A stretch of DNA of 64,000 bases from Palaemon carinicauda (taxonomy: Eukaryota > Arthropoda > Malacostraca > Decapoda > Palaemonidae): the NCBI RefSeq assembly GCF_036898095.1, contig NC_090751.1:76063797-76127796 (forward strand), written 5' to 3'. A program made the translations under genes and the position numbers. The notes under the pieces are model-generated. The model saw only the letters and a program-made list of their open reading frames with translations. It searched no databases and was not told the origin of the DNA. Positions 1 through 11,325 of this stretch are shown in pieces (the first letter of the stretch is position 1; every line of letters begins with the position of its first letter).

Positions 1-904
1 AAACCAATCTTGTTTTGGTTAACTGCGGCTGCGATTGTGGCAGGTGGATGCTTCTGGCGTCATCTTCTAGGGAAACTGCATGGTGCTCTACATTTCTTGG
101 CGTCACTGCCGAACTGTTGGTGGTAGAAGCACCATGCCGGGTTAGGCCTAGGGTTTGATCGCGTCGGTTGCGGTGGTTTCTTTCTTGATAGAATGTTGAT
201 CTCGTCGTCCTCGAGGGCCATTGCCGAGGAGTCTATGGAAGAGCAGCTGCTGAAGGAGAAGAACGGAGGCGGTGATGACGATGATGCTCCGAGGCGAGAT
301 GCTTTGGAGGCCTCGTGGAGCTTCTGAGCCTTCGACAGGAGTTCGTTCATCGGGAGCGTGTCGGCGTCTGTCAATTGGGCCCGTACGTCCTGTGGTAGGC
401 GTCGAAGAAAGATTTCGCAAGATAAGCTAATCTCACGTCATCGACCGTTGCTGTCTGTTTTGGGGAGCATAAGCAGGCCGGTTAGCTCGTCCCACGCCTC
501 GACAGGAGAGGTGTCACCCATGGGCTTGCCGGCGAGGTCCAGTACTTTCTGTGCCCTTGCTGAGACGGAGAGGGAGTAGATACCGATGAGTTTCGTTCTC
601 AGGTCGTCGAATGAAACTTGGCCGGCCTGGGCGTCGAGCCATGGGTAATCTTGTTGAATACTTCTTCAGGTATGGAGGTGAGAACGATGTCAGCCTTGGC
701 GCAGGAGTCGCTGAGTCTAGCGACGCGGAAGAGTACGTCCGCTCTCAGGAACCAGGAAGCGGTGTTGTGTTGAGAAAAGGGCGGCAGTTTGACTTTGGGC
801 GTGGAGGCGAGGCCGTTGGGTGCGATGGGCGTGTTGCTTCCTGCATCGTGGCCAGACGACGAGTCGGCGAAGAGGTGAGAAGTTGATATGTCAGTTAAGC
901 TCAT
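1..904 (-). pseudogene. Ty3/gypsy-type gag, partial and broken
   Basis: Minus-strand gag of a Ty3/gypsy LTR retrotransposon, running off the left edge. The start at 904 (MSLTDIS) is followed by the KLPPF...WF capsid-like signature common in arthropod gypsy gags. The conserved stretch EIFLRRLPQDVRAQLTDAD lies near 360-420. A Cys/His knuckle with pattern CFYH-x8-C-x3-C sits near 65-125. There are two lesions: a frameshift near 655, after which the capsid frame continues elsewhere, and an in-frame TGA near 440. Gag would form the particle and bind RNA. The pol part would lie left of the window. Family assignment is from motif recognition; the copy is inactive as read. Confidence 0.75.
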
Positions 905-1042
905 CCTACTGCCTTACATTCACCGAAGCGTGGGAGAACCAAAGGCAGGTTCGTGCCTAAGGTAACGGAGTATGTAGAAGGTAGCACGGCCGTAATAAGT
1001 CCGTTAATGGCAAAGCCAAAACCGCTGATGCTACTTTCAACT

Positions 1043-1340
1043 CCGGGGTGACCAGTTGTAAGGACAGTGAGACAAGCGTCACCAAGATCAACTGATACTT
1101 TATTTGAATGTGCACGGAAGTATATTACAAGGTGCGGACGGAAAGGTAGGATGACGTTGGCACCAAGTCAGATTGAAGTGCCCGCCAAAATATATGTGTT
1201 TTCTTACATTTACAAATATATGAATTATGGGTTGACAGAAACATGTTATGAAACGATACATATATCAAAATGTAGCTCTGGTAGAGCGGAATATATATAC
1301 ATAGGAAACCACAGTGTGGCGAAGAGAGAATTTAAATAAG
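1043..1340 (-). repeat. probable LTR and primer-binding site of the gypsy element
   Basis: Just upstream of the gag start, on the minus strand, is TGGTCACCCCGGAG (about 1043-1056), placed like a primer-binding site. It is preceded by a sequence whose plus-strand copy begins TGTAAGGACAG at 1057, as an LTR edge would. The far edge is not defined because no second LTR is in the window; 1340 is only the point where another gag fragment begins. AT-rich promoter-like sequence lies at 1190-1270. Confidence 0.4.
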
Positions 1341-1690
1341 TAGTTTGTCGATTTTCTGGACGACGAAGGGATTGGTGTCCTTACAATACCTTTCAAAAAT
1401 TTCCTTGACCTGAGGAGCAAAATATGTGGTAAGAGCCTTAATTGCAGCTTCACTTGTGTCACCTGTAGGCTGCAATGTCTTAAACACTTCCAGAACTTCT
1501 TTACCTGCTGTATGAAGTAATAATGCCTTCTTTTGGACATCCTTCATATTCCCTAATGCTTCTGAATAAATCTTAAAATAAATCTTAAATTCCTCACACC
1601 ACTGTTGCCATCGTGTTGCAACAGAATTGGGTTCAGCTGTGATGCTAACTCATTCAGGATGTTCATTGTCAAAAGGCATTTTGAATTCTT
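1340..1690 (-). pseudogene. second gypsy-like gag N-terminal fragment
   Basis: A minus-strand open stretch with KDVQKKALLLHTAGKEVLEV and a following FAPQVKEIFERY segment. It resembles the N-terminal gag domain of a different gypsy lineage (the group with the ALLLH-x-AG-x-EV motif). Upstream, about 1600-1685, the same frame carries SVATRWQQWCEEFKIYF after an in-frame stop. The frame ends at 1332. No zinc knuckle or pol follows, so this is a relic unrelated to the gag at 1-904. Confidence 0.6.
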
Positions 1691-1919
1691 ACCTTGATTA
1701 GGTTAGGCTACTGTCCTATAGTCACTTTGTAACTTCCTATCTTTTTTGTATCCTACCCAACTTTAAAATTCACTTTCTTTTCTTGTTTTGTTTGCTTGTG
1801 TTTGATGAAATTCTTCCGGTCAGCTGCATAGAAAATCTTCATTGGGCTTTTCTTCTGCTTCCTTTGCAATAATATTTCTTCTGCTTCTCTATGATTTCTG
1901 CGTGTACTTGTCACAAGGT

Positions 1920-2131
1920 CGTTGCCAATTTTAGGTTGGTTGAAAATCGTCTGGTGCTTTCAGCATATTACTCACCAGTAAATGAGTGAATAATTATTAG
2001 TAATTATCCAGGGGTATCCCATCCTCGTCGCCAATTTTAGGTTGGTTGAAAATCGTCTGGTGATTTCAGCATATTACTCACCTCTAAATGAGTGAATAAT
2101 TATTAGTAATTTTCCAGGGGTATCCCATCTG
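1920..2131. repeat. tandem duplication, 106-bp unit, two copies
   Basis: Copies at 1920-2025 and 2026-2131 both begin with CGT[TC]GCCAATTTTAGG and end with CCAGGGGTATCCCATC, with only a few differences. Each includes a TGAGTGAATAATTATTAG segment. No coding potential is seen. Confidence 0.9.
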
Positions 2132-3176
2132 CATCATCAATTTTTTATTGTTGATATGTTGAATCAAACGCAGGTGTATATGTAACCCTTTAATGTATAA
2201 TAAGAGGTTACATTACTCTCACCTCTGGCCTTCCAACAACCAACTCCCAACTGAGCGGCGAGCATCTCATAAACAATCTCACAAACCAAAACATTAGAGC
2301 AAACATAAGAGCATCGCTCTCAAAAGACTTAAATCCTACTGCAATACAAAAGTAAAAAGAATCACATCCTATCTTTGAGGTAATCAATAAATACTTGAGC
2401 CCTAATATCAAAATACATTATTTCAGTTATGTACAATGTATAACATGTTTTATCAATGCAATATGATGCAATGTTGCACTCAATACACATAACATTTGAG
2501 GTAATGTAGTACATTATTACAATAATACATAACAGGGGGGTCGTTGTCACAAGAATCTACAAGAAAAAAGAAGAGAGAAATGTGATATTTGAAATTGTTT
2601 GATTCACTTGCTTGAGAACATTAAGGTATCCCATGTTGGAAAGAAAATTTGCACTCTCCATTACCGGCACAATGAGAGTATACTTCCCAGATGGTCCATT
2701 CCATACCTTACCTGAAGGATAGCACCAAAACAGATATAGAGGCACAGGTGTAAGCTGAACCAGCCTGTTAGGACTGAGACCAAGAAACTATGGAATCATC
2801 CTCTCCATATCTGTAATGATGGGCTTCCGGACAAAAGCCGAGAGTCCTACCCCAACCATTGGATCCCCCTAGATTCCAAAGACCCAACACTTGAGAATAG
2901 TTCCACCAAAAAGGTCCAAACCATCTTCAGGGTGGCTGGTATCATCCATTCCTCTTACATATAGCTTTGAGCACAAATACCTCCCAACCGTGACACCTCC
3001 TCCCATTCATCACAGCAGGCAGCAGTAACAGATGTAGAAACATCCACGCCAGTGGCAATAACGGATGTAAAAACATCCACGCCATTAAAAAAAAAAGACA
3101 CATATGTACTGTATATGTAAATATATACACACATACATATGGGAAATTTTACTCATAGAGTTGGGACAGCAACATG
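2132..3176. other. gene-free AT-rich stretch
   Basis: I see no recognisable gene, transposon end or RNA gene here. Small open frames are short and carry no known motif. A short internal repeat (ACATCCACGCCA...GCAATAACGGATGTA) occurs twice at about 3035-3085, with a poly-A run at 3087-3096. Confidence 0.5.
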
Positions 3177-3663
3177 AAAACGAATTTTGAGCGAAGCGAA
3201 AAATCTATTTATGGGTGAGATGGCCATGACGTCCTGATGGAAGGTTCCTTTAGTAGCTTCCTAAGGGTATATATGTCTACAGTGGATATTCCCAGAGAAT
3301 TAAACCAAAGGTTTCACAGAATTCTAACTTCTGGCGCGAGTACCCTATAGGTATCCCTTTAGAATATCGTATATCAACAGGGGACGTATGCATTGACACG
3401 TCACATGGCTATCTGCACCCCACATAGCGTTTATGCTTCGAGAGGGAAAAGGTGGCGAGATAACTGAGGAGCCGTGGCAAAGTTATCCTCCTACGTTACT
3501 GTTACGGTACCTCATGACGTAAACAAACGGCAACCATAGCTGTCCGCCATCATGAATGACGTCACGTCTGTCTTCATTCCTAACTCAGTGCATCTACCAG
3601 CCTCCACGATACAATATGGAAGTGAGGGGCCTGGCAGGCTGAACTGGAAACAGTAGGGCGGGT
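3177..3663 (-). repeat. right inverted terminal repeat of element C
   Basis: About 480 bp, closely related to 17033-17442 and inverted relative to the left ITRs at 8605-8940 and 7813-8134. It starts at 3177 within the AACG[GA]ATTTTGAGCG motif that forms the loop of the ICR palindrome, so the element edge falls inside the palindrome loop, as expected for a DIRS circle junction. Confidence 0.8.
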
Positions 3664-3755
3664 CCATTAGGACATCATGGCCATCTCACCCAAAAATAGA
3701 TTGTTCGCTTCGCTCAAAATCCGTTTTTTGGGCTCAAGCCATGATGTCCTGATGG
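3664..3755 (-). repeat. 92-bp ICR palindrome of element C
   Basis: Arms CCATTAGGACATCATGGC (3664-3681) and GCCATGATGTCCTGATGG (3738-3755) are complementary except for one position. The loop contains TTCGCTTCGCTCAAAATCCG. The sequence equals the element's right end joined to its left end, the defining property of the DIRS internal complementary region. Confidence 0.85.
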
Positions 3756-4525
3756 AAGTGTACCAGAGAATTAGTGTATCGTGGTTTTTCCCCATTTCAA
3801 GTGCCTTCTACTTCAAACAATATTCCTTTGGTCTGGTGACCATAGAGACCGTGACATCTCCGTTAATTGTCACTACCAGTGGCATAACAATGACATGGCT
3901 TCCTGCCCCCCTGGCAGGGAAGTCCTGTTTGGACAAGAGGAATATCTCGAAGTGCCCTAATGAAGATAAACTCACCTGGATGCGAAGATCGTGTCGGTCT
4001 CGTGGACAGATCAAAATGTTAAATATTTATGAAGGAACAATATTTCACTGATTGGTGAGCATATATCAGACAGGAAATTTATTATACATAATATAATAAT
4101 GAGAATAGGAGCAAAGAAAACAGTAACAGCAATTTACTTTCATATGGAAAGGCGAAATAAGATGCATATGGTAAATAAAATATCTATTTTATTCAAGAAA
4201 TTGCAAAATTAAAGTAAGGAAATTATTTACAATAATATAATTGAATAATGGACATATATTATGAGATGACAGACGATAATGTGGAATCTGAAAGGGAAAA
4301 AATTATTGCCTTTATAGACATAAGTTCCTGGAGGAACGAAAGTCTGTTTTAAAATCACTATACACTCCATATCAAAGAACATGTGGCACACGTGTGAGAA
4401 TCTATGTCACTACACCTTGAGGAAGAACAGTCCAAATGTACCTGAAATCACTATGTATCGCACTAGGGTCAACATAGGCACCCGTTGAGTTAGAGTCCCG
4501 AATTAATTCACTGTTCTATGCAGCA

Positions 4526-6073
4526 CTAAGCAGCAGGTTTCATTACACTACCTGCTGCTACCACGAATCCCTTGATTTCATGCACCTGCTTCGCATAGTG
4601 TTTGAAGAACACTCTTGAGGATTTCCAGCCTGTGAATGATCGGAGGCTATCGAAATCCATTCCTTGGAAGAAATTCAGGGAAGAGGCGACTTTCCTAGGA
4701 TCATGACCTGCAGGTGTACTGTCAGGATACGCTCTGCAAATAAAGTAGGTGATTTTCGCCCTTAATTGTTTAAGTGACAGGTCACTACCCGATGTTTCTC
4801 CTTTAAAAAGTTGTCCTCCGCCAAAGTCTGAAGTTCTTCGAAGATAGACCCTAAGACTCTCCACTGGGCATAGAGAGACATCTTCCTTTAGAGGGCAGAT
4901 TCTCCAGGGTCCCCATCTCTTGGTGGGGAGTTCGTTTTTAGCGAGAAACGTAGGGTCAGGGAAGAGGGCAAGTTCCCCTGTTTCGGCGAACTGTATCTGG
5001 CCCTCCTCTCTTGATAATGCCACTATTTCACTGACTCGAGCTCCCGATGCGAGAGCAAAACGGTAAATTACTTTCTGAGTCAAGTCTTTCAGAGGGCAAG
5101 ATTCATTGTCCAAGCTAGAGGCAAAATGAAGCACCTTATCCAGGGACCAGGTGATGGGTCTCAGTGGAGGTGCAGGACGGAGTCTAGCACATGCCTTCGG
5201 GAGTTTGTTAAAGATTTCGTAGGACAAATCTATTTGGAAGGCGTACAGTAGTGGTCTAGTCAAGGCCGATTTACAAGTGGAAATCGTGTTGGCTGTCAAG
5301 CCTTGTCCATGAAGGTGAATAAAGAAGGACATGCAAAAATCTATGGAGATTTTCGTAAGATTTTTTGCCTAGACAAAAGACACCCACTTTTTTCAGGATG
5401 ATTCGTATTGCCTTCTGGTAGACTTTGTTTTGTATTCCTCGAGGAAGTCTAAACTTTTCCTTGAGATCCCAAACCTTTTCTTCACGGCTAGGGAGAGAAA
5501 ATCATGAGATGAAGGTCTTGGACACTCTTTGATGAATTGAAGACAGTCGACTTCTGCACCTGTTGGGAGAGAATTGGGCCCGGCAGAGGGATGAGCTTGG
5601 GCTGTAGCTCCAGAACTAGGGGAAACCAGTTGCTCTGGGGCCACTTGGGAGCCACTAGGGCTGCTGTTCCCTTGAAGGTTCTCAGCTTGGAGAGGACTTT
5701 CAGCAGAAGGTTGGGTGGAGGGAACAGGTAAATCTTGGACCATCTGTTCCAATCCAGGGGCATGGCGTCCACTGCTTCCGCCTTGGGGTTCTCGTAAGGG
5801 GCCACATAACGAGGAAGTTGTTTGTTGTCGCTCGTCGCGAAGATATCGATCTGTAGTTCCGGGACTTGATGAGAGATAAAGGAGAATGATCTTGCGTCTA
5901 GGGACCATTCTGACTCTATGGGGTTTGTCCTCGATAGAGCGTCCGCCGTTACATTGTGGAATCCTTGTAGGTGAACTGCAGACAAGTGCCACTTCTTCTT
6001 GTCCGCTAGGCGGAAAATGGGGAGAAGCACTTGGTTTAGGTAGGGCGATCTCCAGCCCTGACGGTTGAGACAT
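4526..6073 (-). pseudogene. tyrosine recombinase (YR) of element C, two nonsense codons
   Basis: Would cut and rejoin circular element DNA during integration. The frame is interrupted at 5393-5395 (TGA where A and B have TGG) and at 5369-5371 (TAG), then runs to 4526. In the C-terminal half the catalytic set is visible: R in SGARVSEIVAL, H-x-x-R in GHDPRKV, W in TGWKSS and the nucleophile Y in FFKHYAKQ. The N-terminal 180 or so residues overlap the methyltransferase-like frame. A helical SAM-like domain with the conserved stretch ANTISTCKSALTRPLLYAF precedes the catalytic part. Confidence 0.8.
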
Positions 6074-6436
6074 CTGACTACTACGGACGCGGAGATAGTT
6101 TCTTCAGAGTGAGAAGAACCGCCATGGCCTCCAGATGTTGATGTGAAATGTCTTGAATAGGGGAGACCATGTTCCTTGAACTTGTCGTTGGTGGGAGTGA
6201 ACCCCCCAGGGATGCGTCCGTGTGGATGTTGATCGACAGAGGCGGTGGTTGAAGAGGGATGGATCTTTTCAAGGTCCTTGTTTCTGACCACGGCTTGAGA
6301 AGTGAGCGAAGCCTGTTTGGTAGGGGTCTTTTGAGATCTCTTCGAGTGATGGATGCGTTTCGTCTCCAGACTCCTGAGGCATCCTTTAGCTGTGCTCGTA
6401 GCACTGGGTTTGTCACTGGAGTGAACAGTAGGGAAC
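5488..6436 (-). pseudogene. RNase H end and methyltransferase-like domain of element C
   Basis: 6436-6081 carries the RT thumb/RNase H start (VTNPVLRAQLKD, NIHTDAS with the first RNase H Asp, LEAMAVLLTLKKL with the Glu), frameshifted around the G-rich stretch near 6190-6210. The 5488-6291 frame continues with VVVRCLNRQG, VTADALSRT and then the DIRS methyltransferase-like block (LQIDIFATSDNKQLPRYVAP, LFPPPNLLLKVLSKL, VAPKWPQSNW). The RT palm with YLDD is absent because of the internal deletion. Confidence 0.75.
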
Positions 6437-6780
6437 CGACTAAATAACTAATGATATTTAATTAGTTATGAGACCGGGAACGCTGTTCTGGCTAACTAAA
6501 TAAAGCATGCGGTGCGAACAGTGGCGTCGTAACATGACACCTTCGGTCAGGGCACAGCTCCACCACAAAACATAAGATTAAAGGAAAAATAGTCGTTACT
6601 TTACGGCCAGAGCTTATTTATACAATACAAGAAAATGGTACTCAACTTTCCAGAAGAAGGCGAGGCTGAAGGTTGCGACATGGTGAAAAATAAAGATCAC
6701 TGGGAAAAAAACCAAACAACGTAGATCGCTACAAAGGTTGAAATGAAGAAGACGGACATGACGTCATTCATGAGGGCGGA
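6437..6780 (-). other. leader remnant of element C
   Basis: On the minus strand this matches the leader of element A at about 9030-9230, including AATAAGCTCT, the TTTATTTAGTTAGCCAGAAC segment and TTAGTTATTTAGT. It ends abruptly at 6437, where RT sequence equivalent to 14150 of element A begins. It is non-coding. Confidence 0.7.
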
Positions 6781-6783
6781 CAG

Positions 6784-7808
6784 TGTGGCGGGATGTTTGA
6801 AAAACAAGCCCCACACCCTGAATCACTCCTACAGACAATTATCTCAACAAAACAAACTTTCACCTTACGTTATCTATACCAGACTCTTTAACAAAAGGTA
6901 AAAAAAACTAAACATAACCTTAAAACTATATATTTCTTACAAACTATAATAAATCAAACCAAAACCATCCACATTCAAAATACTTAAAACTAATCATAAA
7001 CAATATTAAATATATAAAAAAACGTAACACCATTCAAATAAAAACACCCTAACAAACTTAAAATTACCCACACACCAACACCAAATATATATATAATCTT
7101 TTATCGGACACCAAAACTGTCCTCAACACCAAGCCGACTGTCTTTTACGGCAAACTATCAAACCTCTAACAAAACTTAAAATTAACCGCAACCCAAACAT
7201 CAAAACACAAACACATATATAAATATTGCGAGTTCATTAACACTTTCGCCAAAAAAAAACACATGAATAATCTTTCACTTAGCCAACTGTCTTTATTGGC
7301 ACACTATCACCGCTCGGGGATTAACAGATTAAACTGTGTGGCAATTTGGCACAACTGCCTCACTGATTGGGGTGGTAGTCATCATCATCATCATAATCAA
7401 TCAAGATACACAGGCCTAGGTCATCAACAGTTGAGCAATCAAATAGCGAAGTCTAAATACAATCCTATACAGGCCTGGTCAGCAACAATAATCCACTTTC
7501 AAAAAATTGAGTCTCTCCAAAGGAGGAATCACGGCTCAGAAAATCAATCATCACTTCCACGCTGGTAATAAAGAATAATGATAATAGTCCAGCATTCACA
7601 CCAGCCTCTAGCTGCAGTCAAAATCAAAATAAGCATTTACCCAAGACATTCACCACTGTCGTAACCTAACTAAAAACATAAACAAACAATCTCATTTAAA
7701 CCAACAGTCTTTCTCACAACAAACAATCGATACACTAACTACCTCTCTCTCTCTCTCAGGATTTGGCAAACAAAAAATAAATAAAATAGAAAAATCTAAT
7801 CCTCCACA
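6784..7808. mobile_element. 1025-bp solo LTR or TIR element nested in element C
   Basis: Ends are TGTGGCGGGATG (6784) and CTAATCCTCCACA (7808), an imperfect inverted pair of TG...CA type. It is flanked by ACAG at 6780-6783 and ACAG at 7809-7812, a 4-bp target-site duplication. The uninterrupted site is visible in the other ITR of the same element near 3540-3552. The insert is AT-rich with a (CT)n run at 7744-7758 and no transposase or pol motif. TG...CA ends with a 4-bp duplication fit a solo LTR; a non-autonomous Ginger-like TIR element is an alternative. Confidence 0.65.
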
Positions 7809-7812
7809 ACAG

Positions 7813-8134
7813 CTATGGCTGCCGTTTGTTTACGTCGCGAGGTACCGTAACAGTAACGTAGGAGGATAACTTCGCAACGGCTCCTCAGTTATCTCGCCAC
7901 CTTTTCCCCCTCGAAGCGTAAATGCTATGTGGGGTGTAGATAGCCATGTGGCGTGTCAATGCATATGTCCCCTGTTGATATACGATATCCCAAAGAGAAG
8001 CCTTTAGGGTACTCGTGCCAGAAGTTAGAATTCTGTGAAACCTTTGGTTTAATTCTCTGGGAATATCCACTGTAGATCCTTAGGAAGCTACTAAAGGAAC
8101 CTTCCATCAGGACATCATGGCTTGAGCCCAAAAA
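7813..8134 (-). repeat. left inverted terminal repeat of element C
   Basis: The minus strand reads TTTTTGGGCTCAAGCCATG at the edge, then GGAAGGTTCCTTTAGTAGC. It matches the right ITR in inverted orientation. The edge arm is the other arm of the ICR from that at 3177, consistent with the two ends being the two halves of the ICR. Confidence 0.75.
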
Positions 8135-8604
8135 GAAAGTTTATAAAATTCGGAGAAGGTTGAAGTAATATTAGGAGGAAGAAAACGATGAGAAAGAGAG
8201 AAATTTAGATTTGAACTGGGGGAGCAATTTCCCTAATTTCAATAGTCCTCTTGCTCATCACCAAGTTTCAGCATGGGAATGAAATGCCGTGCTGAAGCTC
8301 AATGACTTCATTAAGGCATTATCTCATTAAGAGGGTCATTCTAGGTTAGACATTCACTTTATTGCATGTTCGTCTTAACTAGTCTTGGCCTATGCTAACA
8401 ATTTACAACTAGCTCTTGGCCAAGTCTAGCTAATATGTACAATATCACCTTCCTCTTCTTACCACGTAACCTTATGGTTCTCGCGAAGCCGGCACACCTC
8501 CCTGTCTATTGATACGTCATAGCGGGAAACTTCCGCTTTGAAGGGACCCCTTGGGAGCTGTAGATAGCGGGTCACAGCAGGCCTATGTCGACAGTATCAT
8601 ATAT
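8135..8604. other. spacer between elements C and A
   Basis: 470 bp with no recognised gene or terminal repeat. A poly-purine patch lies at 8165-8215. Confidence 0.5.
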
Positions 8605-8940
8605 AACGGATTTTGAGCGAAGCGAAAAATCTATTTTTGGGTGAGATGGCCATGATGTCCTAATGGAAGGTTCCTTTAGTAGCTTCCGAAGGGTATATAT
8701 GACTACAGTGATATTCCCAGAGAATCAAACCAAAGGTTTCACGGAATTCTAACTTCTGGGGCGAGTACCTTTAAGATTACTCTTAAGGGTATCGTATATC
8801 ATCAGGGGACGTATTCTTGACACGCCATATGGCAATCTACACCCCGAATAGCCCTTACGCTTCGAGGGGGAATACGTGGCAAAATTAGAAGGGTAGCTGC
8901 AATAAAGGTTACCCTGGTTCCCCCTACTACTATCGTATCA
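8605..8940 (+). repeat. left inverted terminal repeat of element A
   Basis: Begins AACGGATTTTGAGCGAAGCG, continues with GGGTGAGATGGCCATGATG and GGAAGGTTCCTTTAGTAGC, and is recognisable to about 8880-8940. It is the inverse of the right ITR at 3177-3663. The edge lies in the palindrome loop. Confidence 0.8.
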
Positions 8941-11325
8941 CGACCGCGCCAACTCCCTCTGGCGGCCATTCCTTGTAGCGTTGAGCAAGGTGCTACAGAT
9001 ACAGTAGATCAGGGGGGGGGGGAACCGTGAAGATCTTTTCACAGTATTGTTTAAATAAGCTCTAGCCGTAAAGTAACTTCTACTTTTCGTAAAATATTGA
9101 GTTTTGTGGCATAGCTGTGCCGATACCGGACGCGCCATTTTATGGCGTCGCTGTTCATGTTGCATGATTTATTTAGTTAGCCAGAACAGCCCTCTCCGGT
9201 CATTTAACTAATTAATATTATTAGTTATTTAGTCTTCATAGCTAGGAATTACTTATATCGTGTTTTAGCGCTTATCAGACTCGGTCGCTTTTCGACCCCA
9301 TACTAGATCGCTAGCTTAGCCCCTAGGCTGGACAGCCTAATGCTTGTTTTCATGCATGATATATACCAGTGATCCTAGGTTAAGTTATGAAGATTGTGGC
9401 ATTATTAAACATACTATTAACTGTGATGTAAGTGTTTTTGCCTTCGGGGACCATATAGGGGACCGGGTTGATTGCGTATCTTTCCACCCTAACCTAATGT
9501 AGGAACCCCTATATGCTCCCTAATCCCCCCTGCCTGCAGGCGTTCCCTCTGTGTAGCCTTGCTTCCCCTTCTATATAGGGGAATTTTGTCTACAATCAGA
9601 GTATTTTTGCTTCTCTGCCTACCCTAAGGGAATGACCCTCCCTTAGGGTCGGACTGAGAAATAAGGAATGGCTCTGCCCTTCCTCAGTTGCACCTGGTTG
9701 GGTTACTCCTTCCTCCCTGCAACTTGCGATGTGTCTTTCAAGTTTGCCTAGTCTAGGAGTTAGCCCTCCTTCTTTAGGTTAAGCTCTGGGGGTTGACTCT
9801 GCCCTTTATAGTTTGGGACGGTACTCCTGTACCGTTCTCATTCTGGGCTACCTAACCTAGGTTAGGGAGTGTTCTCCCTTACCTTGGTGGCCGTTCTCAT
9901 ACAGAGTCTCCTCTATAGAAAGACCCCTCATCTTCCCCCTCCCCACCTATCCCTTTGGTGTAGGCTTGCCTACACACATCTGTCCTTAGTCCTACAATTC
10001 CTCCCTTGGGTGGAGTGGTAGGGCTAACTTGTTCTCCTGCTGAGCTGGCCGCTCTAGTACACATACCCTTCATAGCGTTCTATGGGGGTGGTTGCCGGCA
10101 GCGGTCTGGCCGGCGGGGGTTTCCCCCTTCTTGAGTGCCCTCTAACCCTCCCTTGGGTTACCCCAGGCACCCGGCCGACTGCCGGCTCCCTGCCGGCGGA
10201 TGTTAGGAGTATCCTCTCCTATCATGAGTGCACTCTCTCCGGAGGGATGCCGGAGGGGTATGAGATCTTACCCCTTCCATCCCTCCTTACCTTTCTCTCC
10301 TTCTATCCTGGTGCCGGTCCCTTGCCACCTCTACTGCCGGCAATAACCGCCATTACCTCAGGTGACATTCTTTCATAAGATGCCCTCCCCCTCTAAGACA
10401 TCAGCCTTCCGTGTGCCGGAGGCTGCCGCCTTCCGTCGACATACAGCCGACGTCACACCCCTCATTTTACCTAGTAACAGCTGGCCGACCTTCGGAACCG
10501 GCCACCGGCGTGCCGGCATTGATTGCCGGCGGTCTAGGTATACAACCATATACATATCTATCTTATGAATTGATCCAAGCTCACCAGGCCGTCAGCCTTC
10601 GGCTGCCGGAGCCGCCGCCCCCTGCCGGCGACCCGCCGCTGTGCCGGAGGTCGCCACGATGGTATTATACTTTAGATACTCAGTGTGTCTGTCTTGATGC
10701 CTTCCACCCTGCAGGACCGGCCTCCAGCGTTCCATCGGTCTGCCGGCACCCTCCTGAGACGTTAAGGGACATGCACCCCTTCCCATACCTGCCGACAACA
10801 TGCCGACAGTCAAAATGCTGCAGCCAGATGGCTTGGCCACTTCTATATATAGGTATTGTCTTACCATCCAAGTCTGTGGCTATGCTGTCTGATTGCACAT
10901 TACAATATTCCAGCATACTCTGTGTGTCTTAGTGCAGCTGATTGCCGGACCCTATATTTAATAAGGGGTTTCTCCTATTCCCCTTCTACTCCAGGGATCT
11001 GAGTGGTCTCAGTCCCTGCTACACCCTGTGGGCAATTTCTGTTAGAAGCTTAGCTTCTACCCACCACGGCTTATCCATATGGATTTCCGTTTTGTGACCT
11101 TCGGCCACAAAAGAAATTGCCTACTGATAAGGTTACGGTAACCGACTGGGCGGGATTCACAAGTATGTGTCTATCTACTTCCTTTCCCACTCATTATTCT
11201 CAAGCATTATAATACTTTGTGAATTACTTTAATGTTTAAAAATTTTAGATTAAGTTATCTTAATTTTAGAGTAATGTAAGTCATTCTTATGCCTTCCATG
11301 TACTCATGATCTCTTTCTTTTACAG
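8941..11325 (+). other. 5' leader of element A, with GCCGGC-rich island and leader intron end
   Basis: No long coding frame. 9400-10080 is pyrimidine-rich with repeated CCCTTAGGG and TATAGGGGA motifs. 10080-10950 is unusually rich in TGCCGGC/GCCGGCA words, as is the equivalent leader of element B at 23360-24070. The stretch ends with a strong splice acceptor, a TCTTTCTTTTACAG tract with AG at 11324-11325, directly before gag. The donor was not located. Confidence 0.6.

Larger units (their letters stand above)
3177..8134 (-). mobile_element. DIRS-like YR retrotransposon C, internally deleted
   Basis: Minus-strand element. It reads left ITR (8134 down to about 7813, then 6780 onward), leader remnant (about 6750-6437), RT/RNase H remnant, methyltransferase-like region, YR, 3' UTR, ICR (3755-3664) and right ITR (3663-3177). 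Relative to element A it lacks roughly 4.9 kb from the leader to the middle of RT, with the junction near 6437. A 1025-bp element is nested in its left ITR. DIRS elements copy through RNA and integrate circles with a tyrosine recombinase; this copy has no gag or RT active site and cannot be autonomous. Confidence 0.85.

Noticed and set aside
1920..2131. CRISPR-like spaced repeat
   Set aside because: Only two adjacent long copies without spacers, in a eukaryotic context; it is a tandem duplication.
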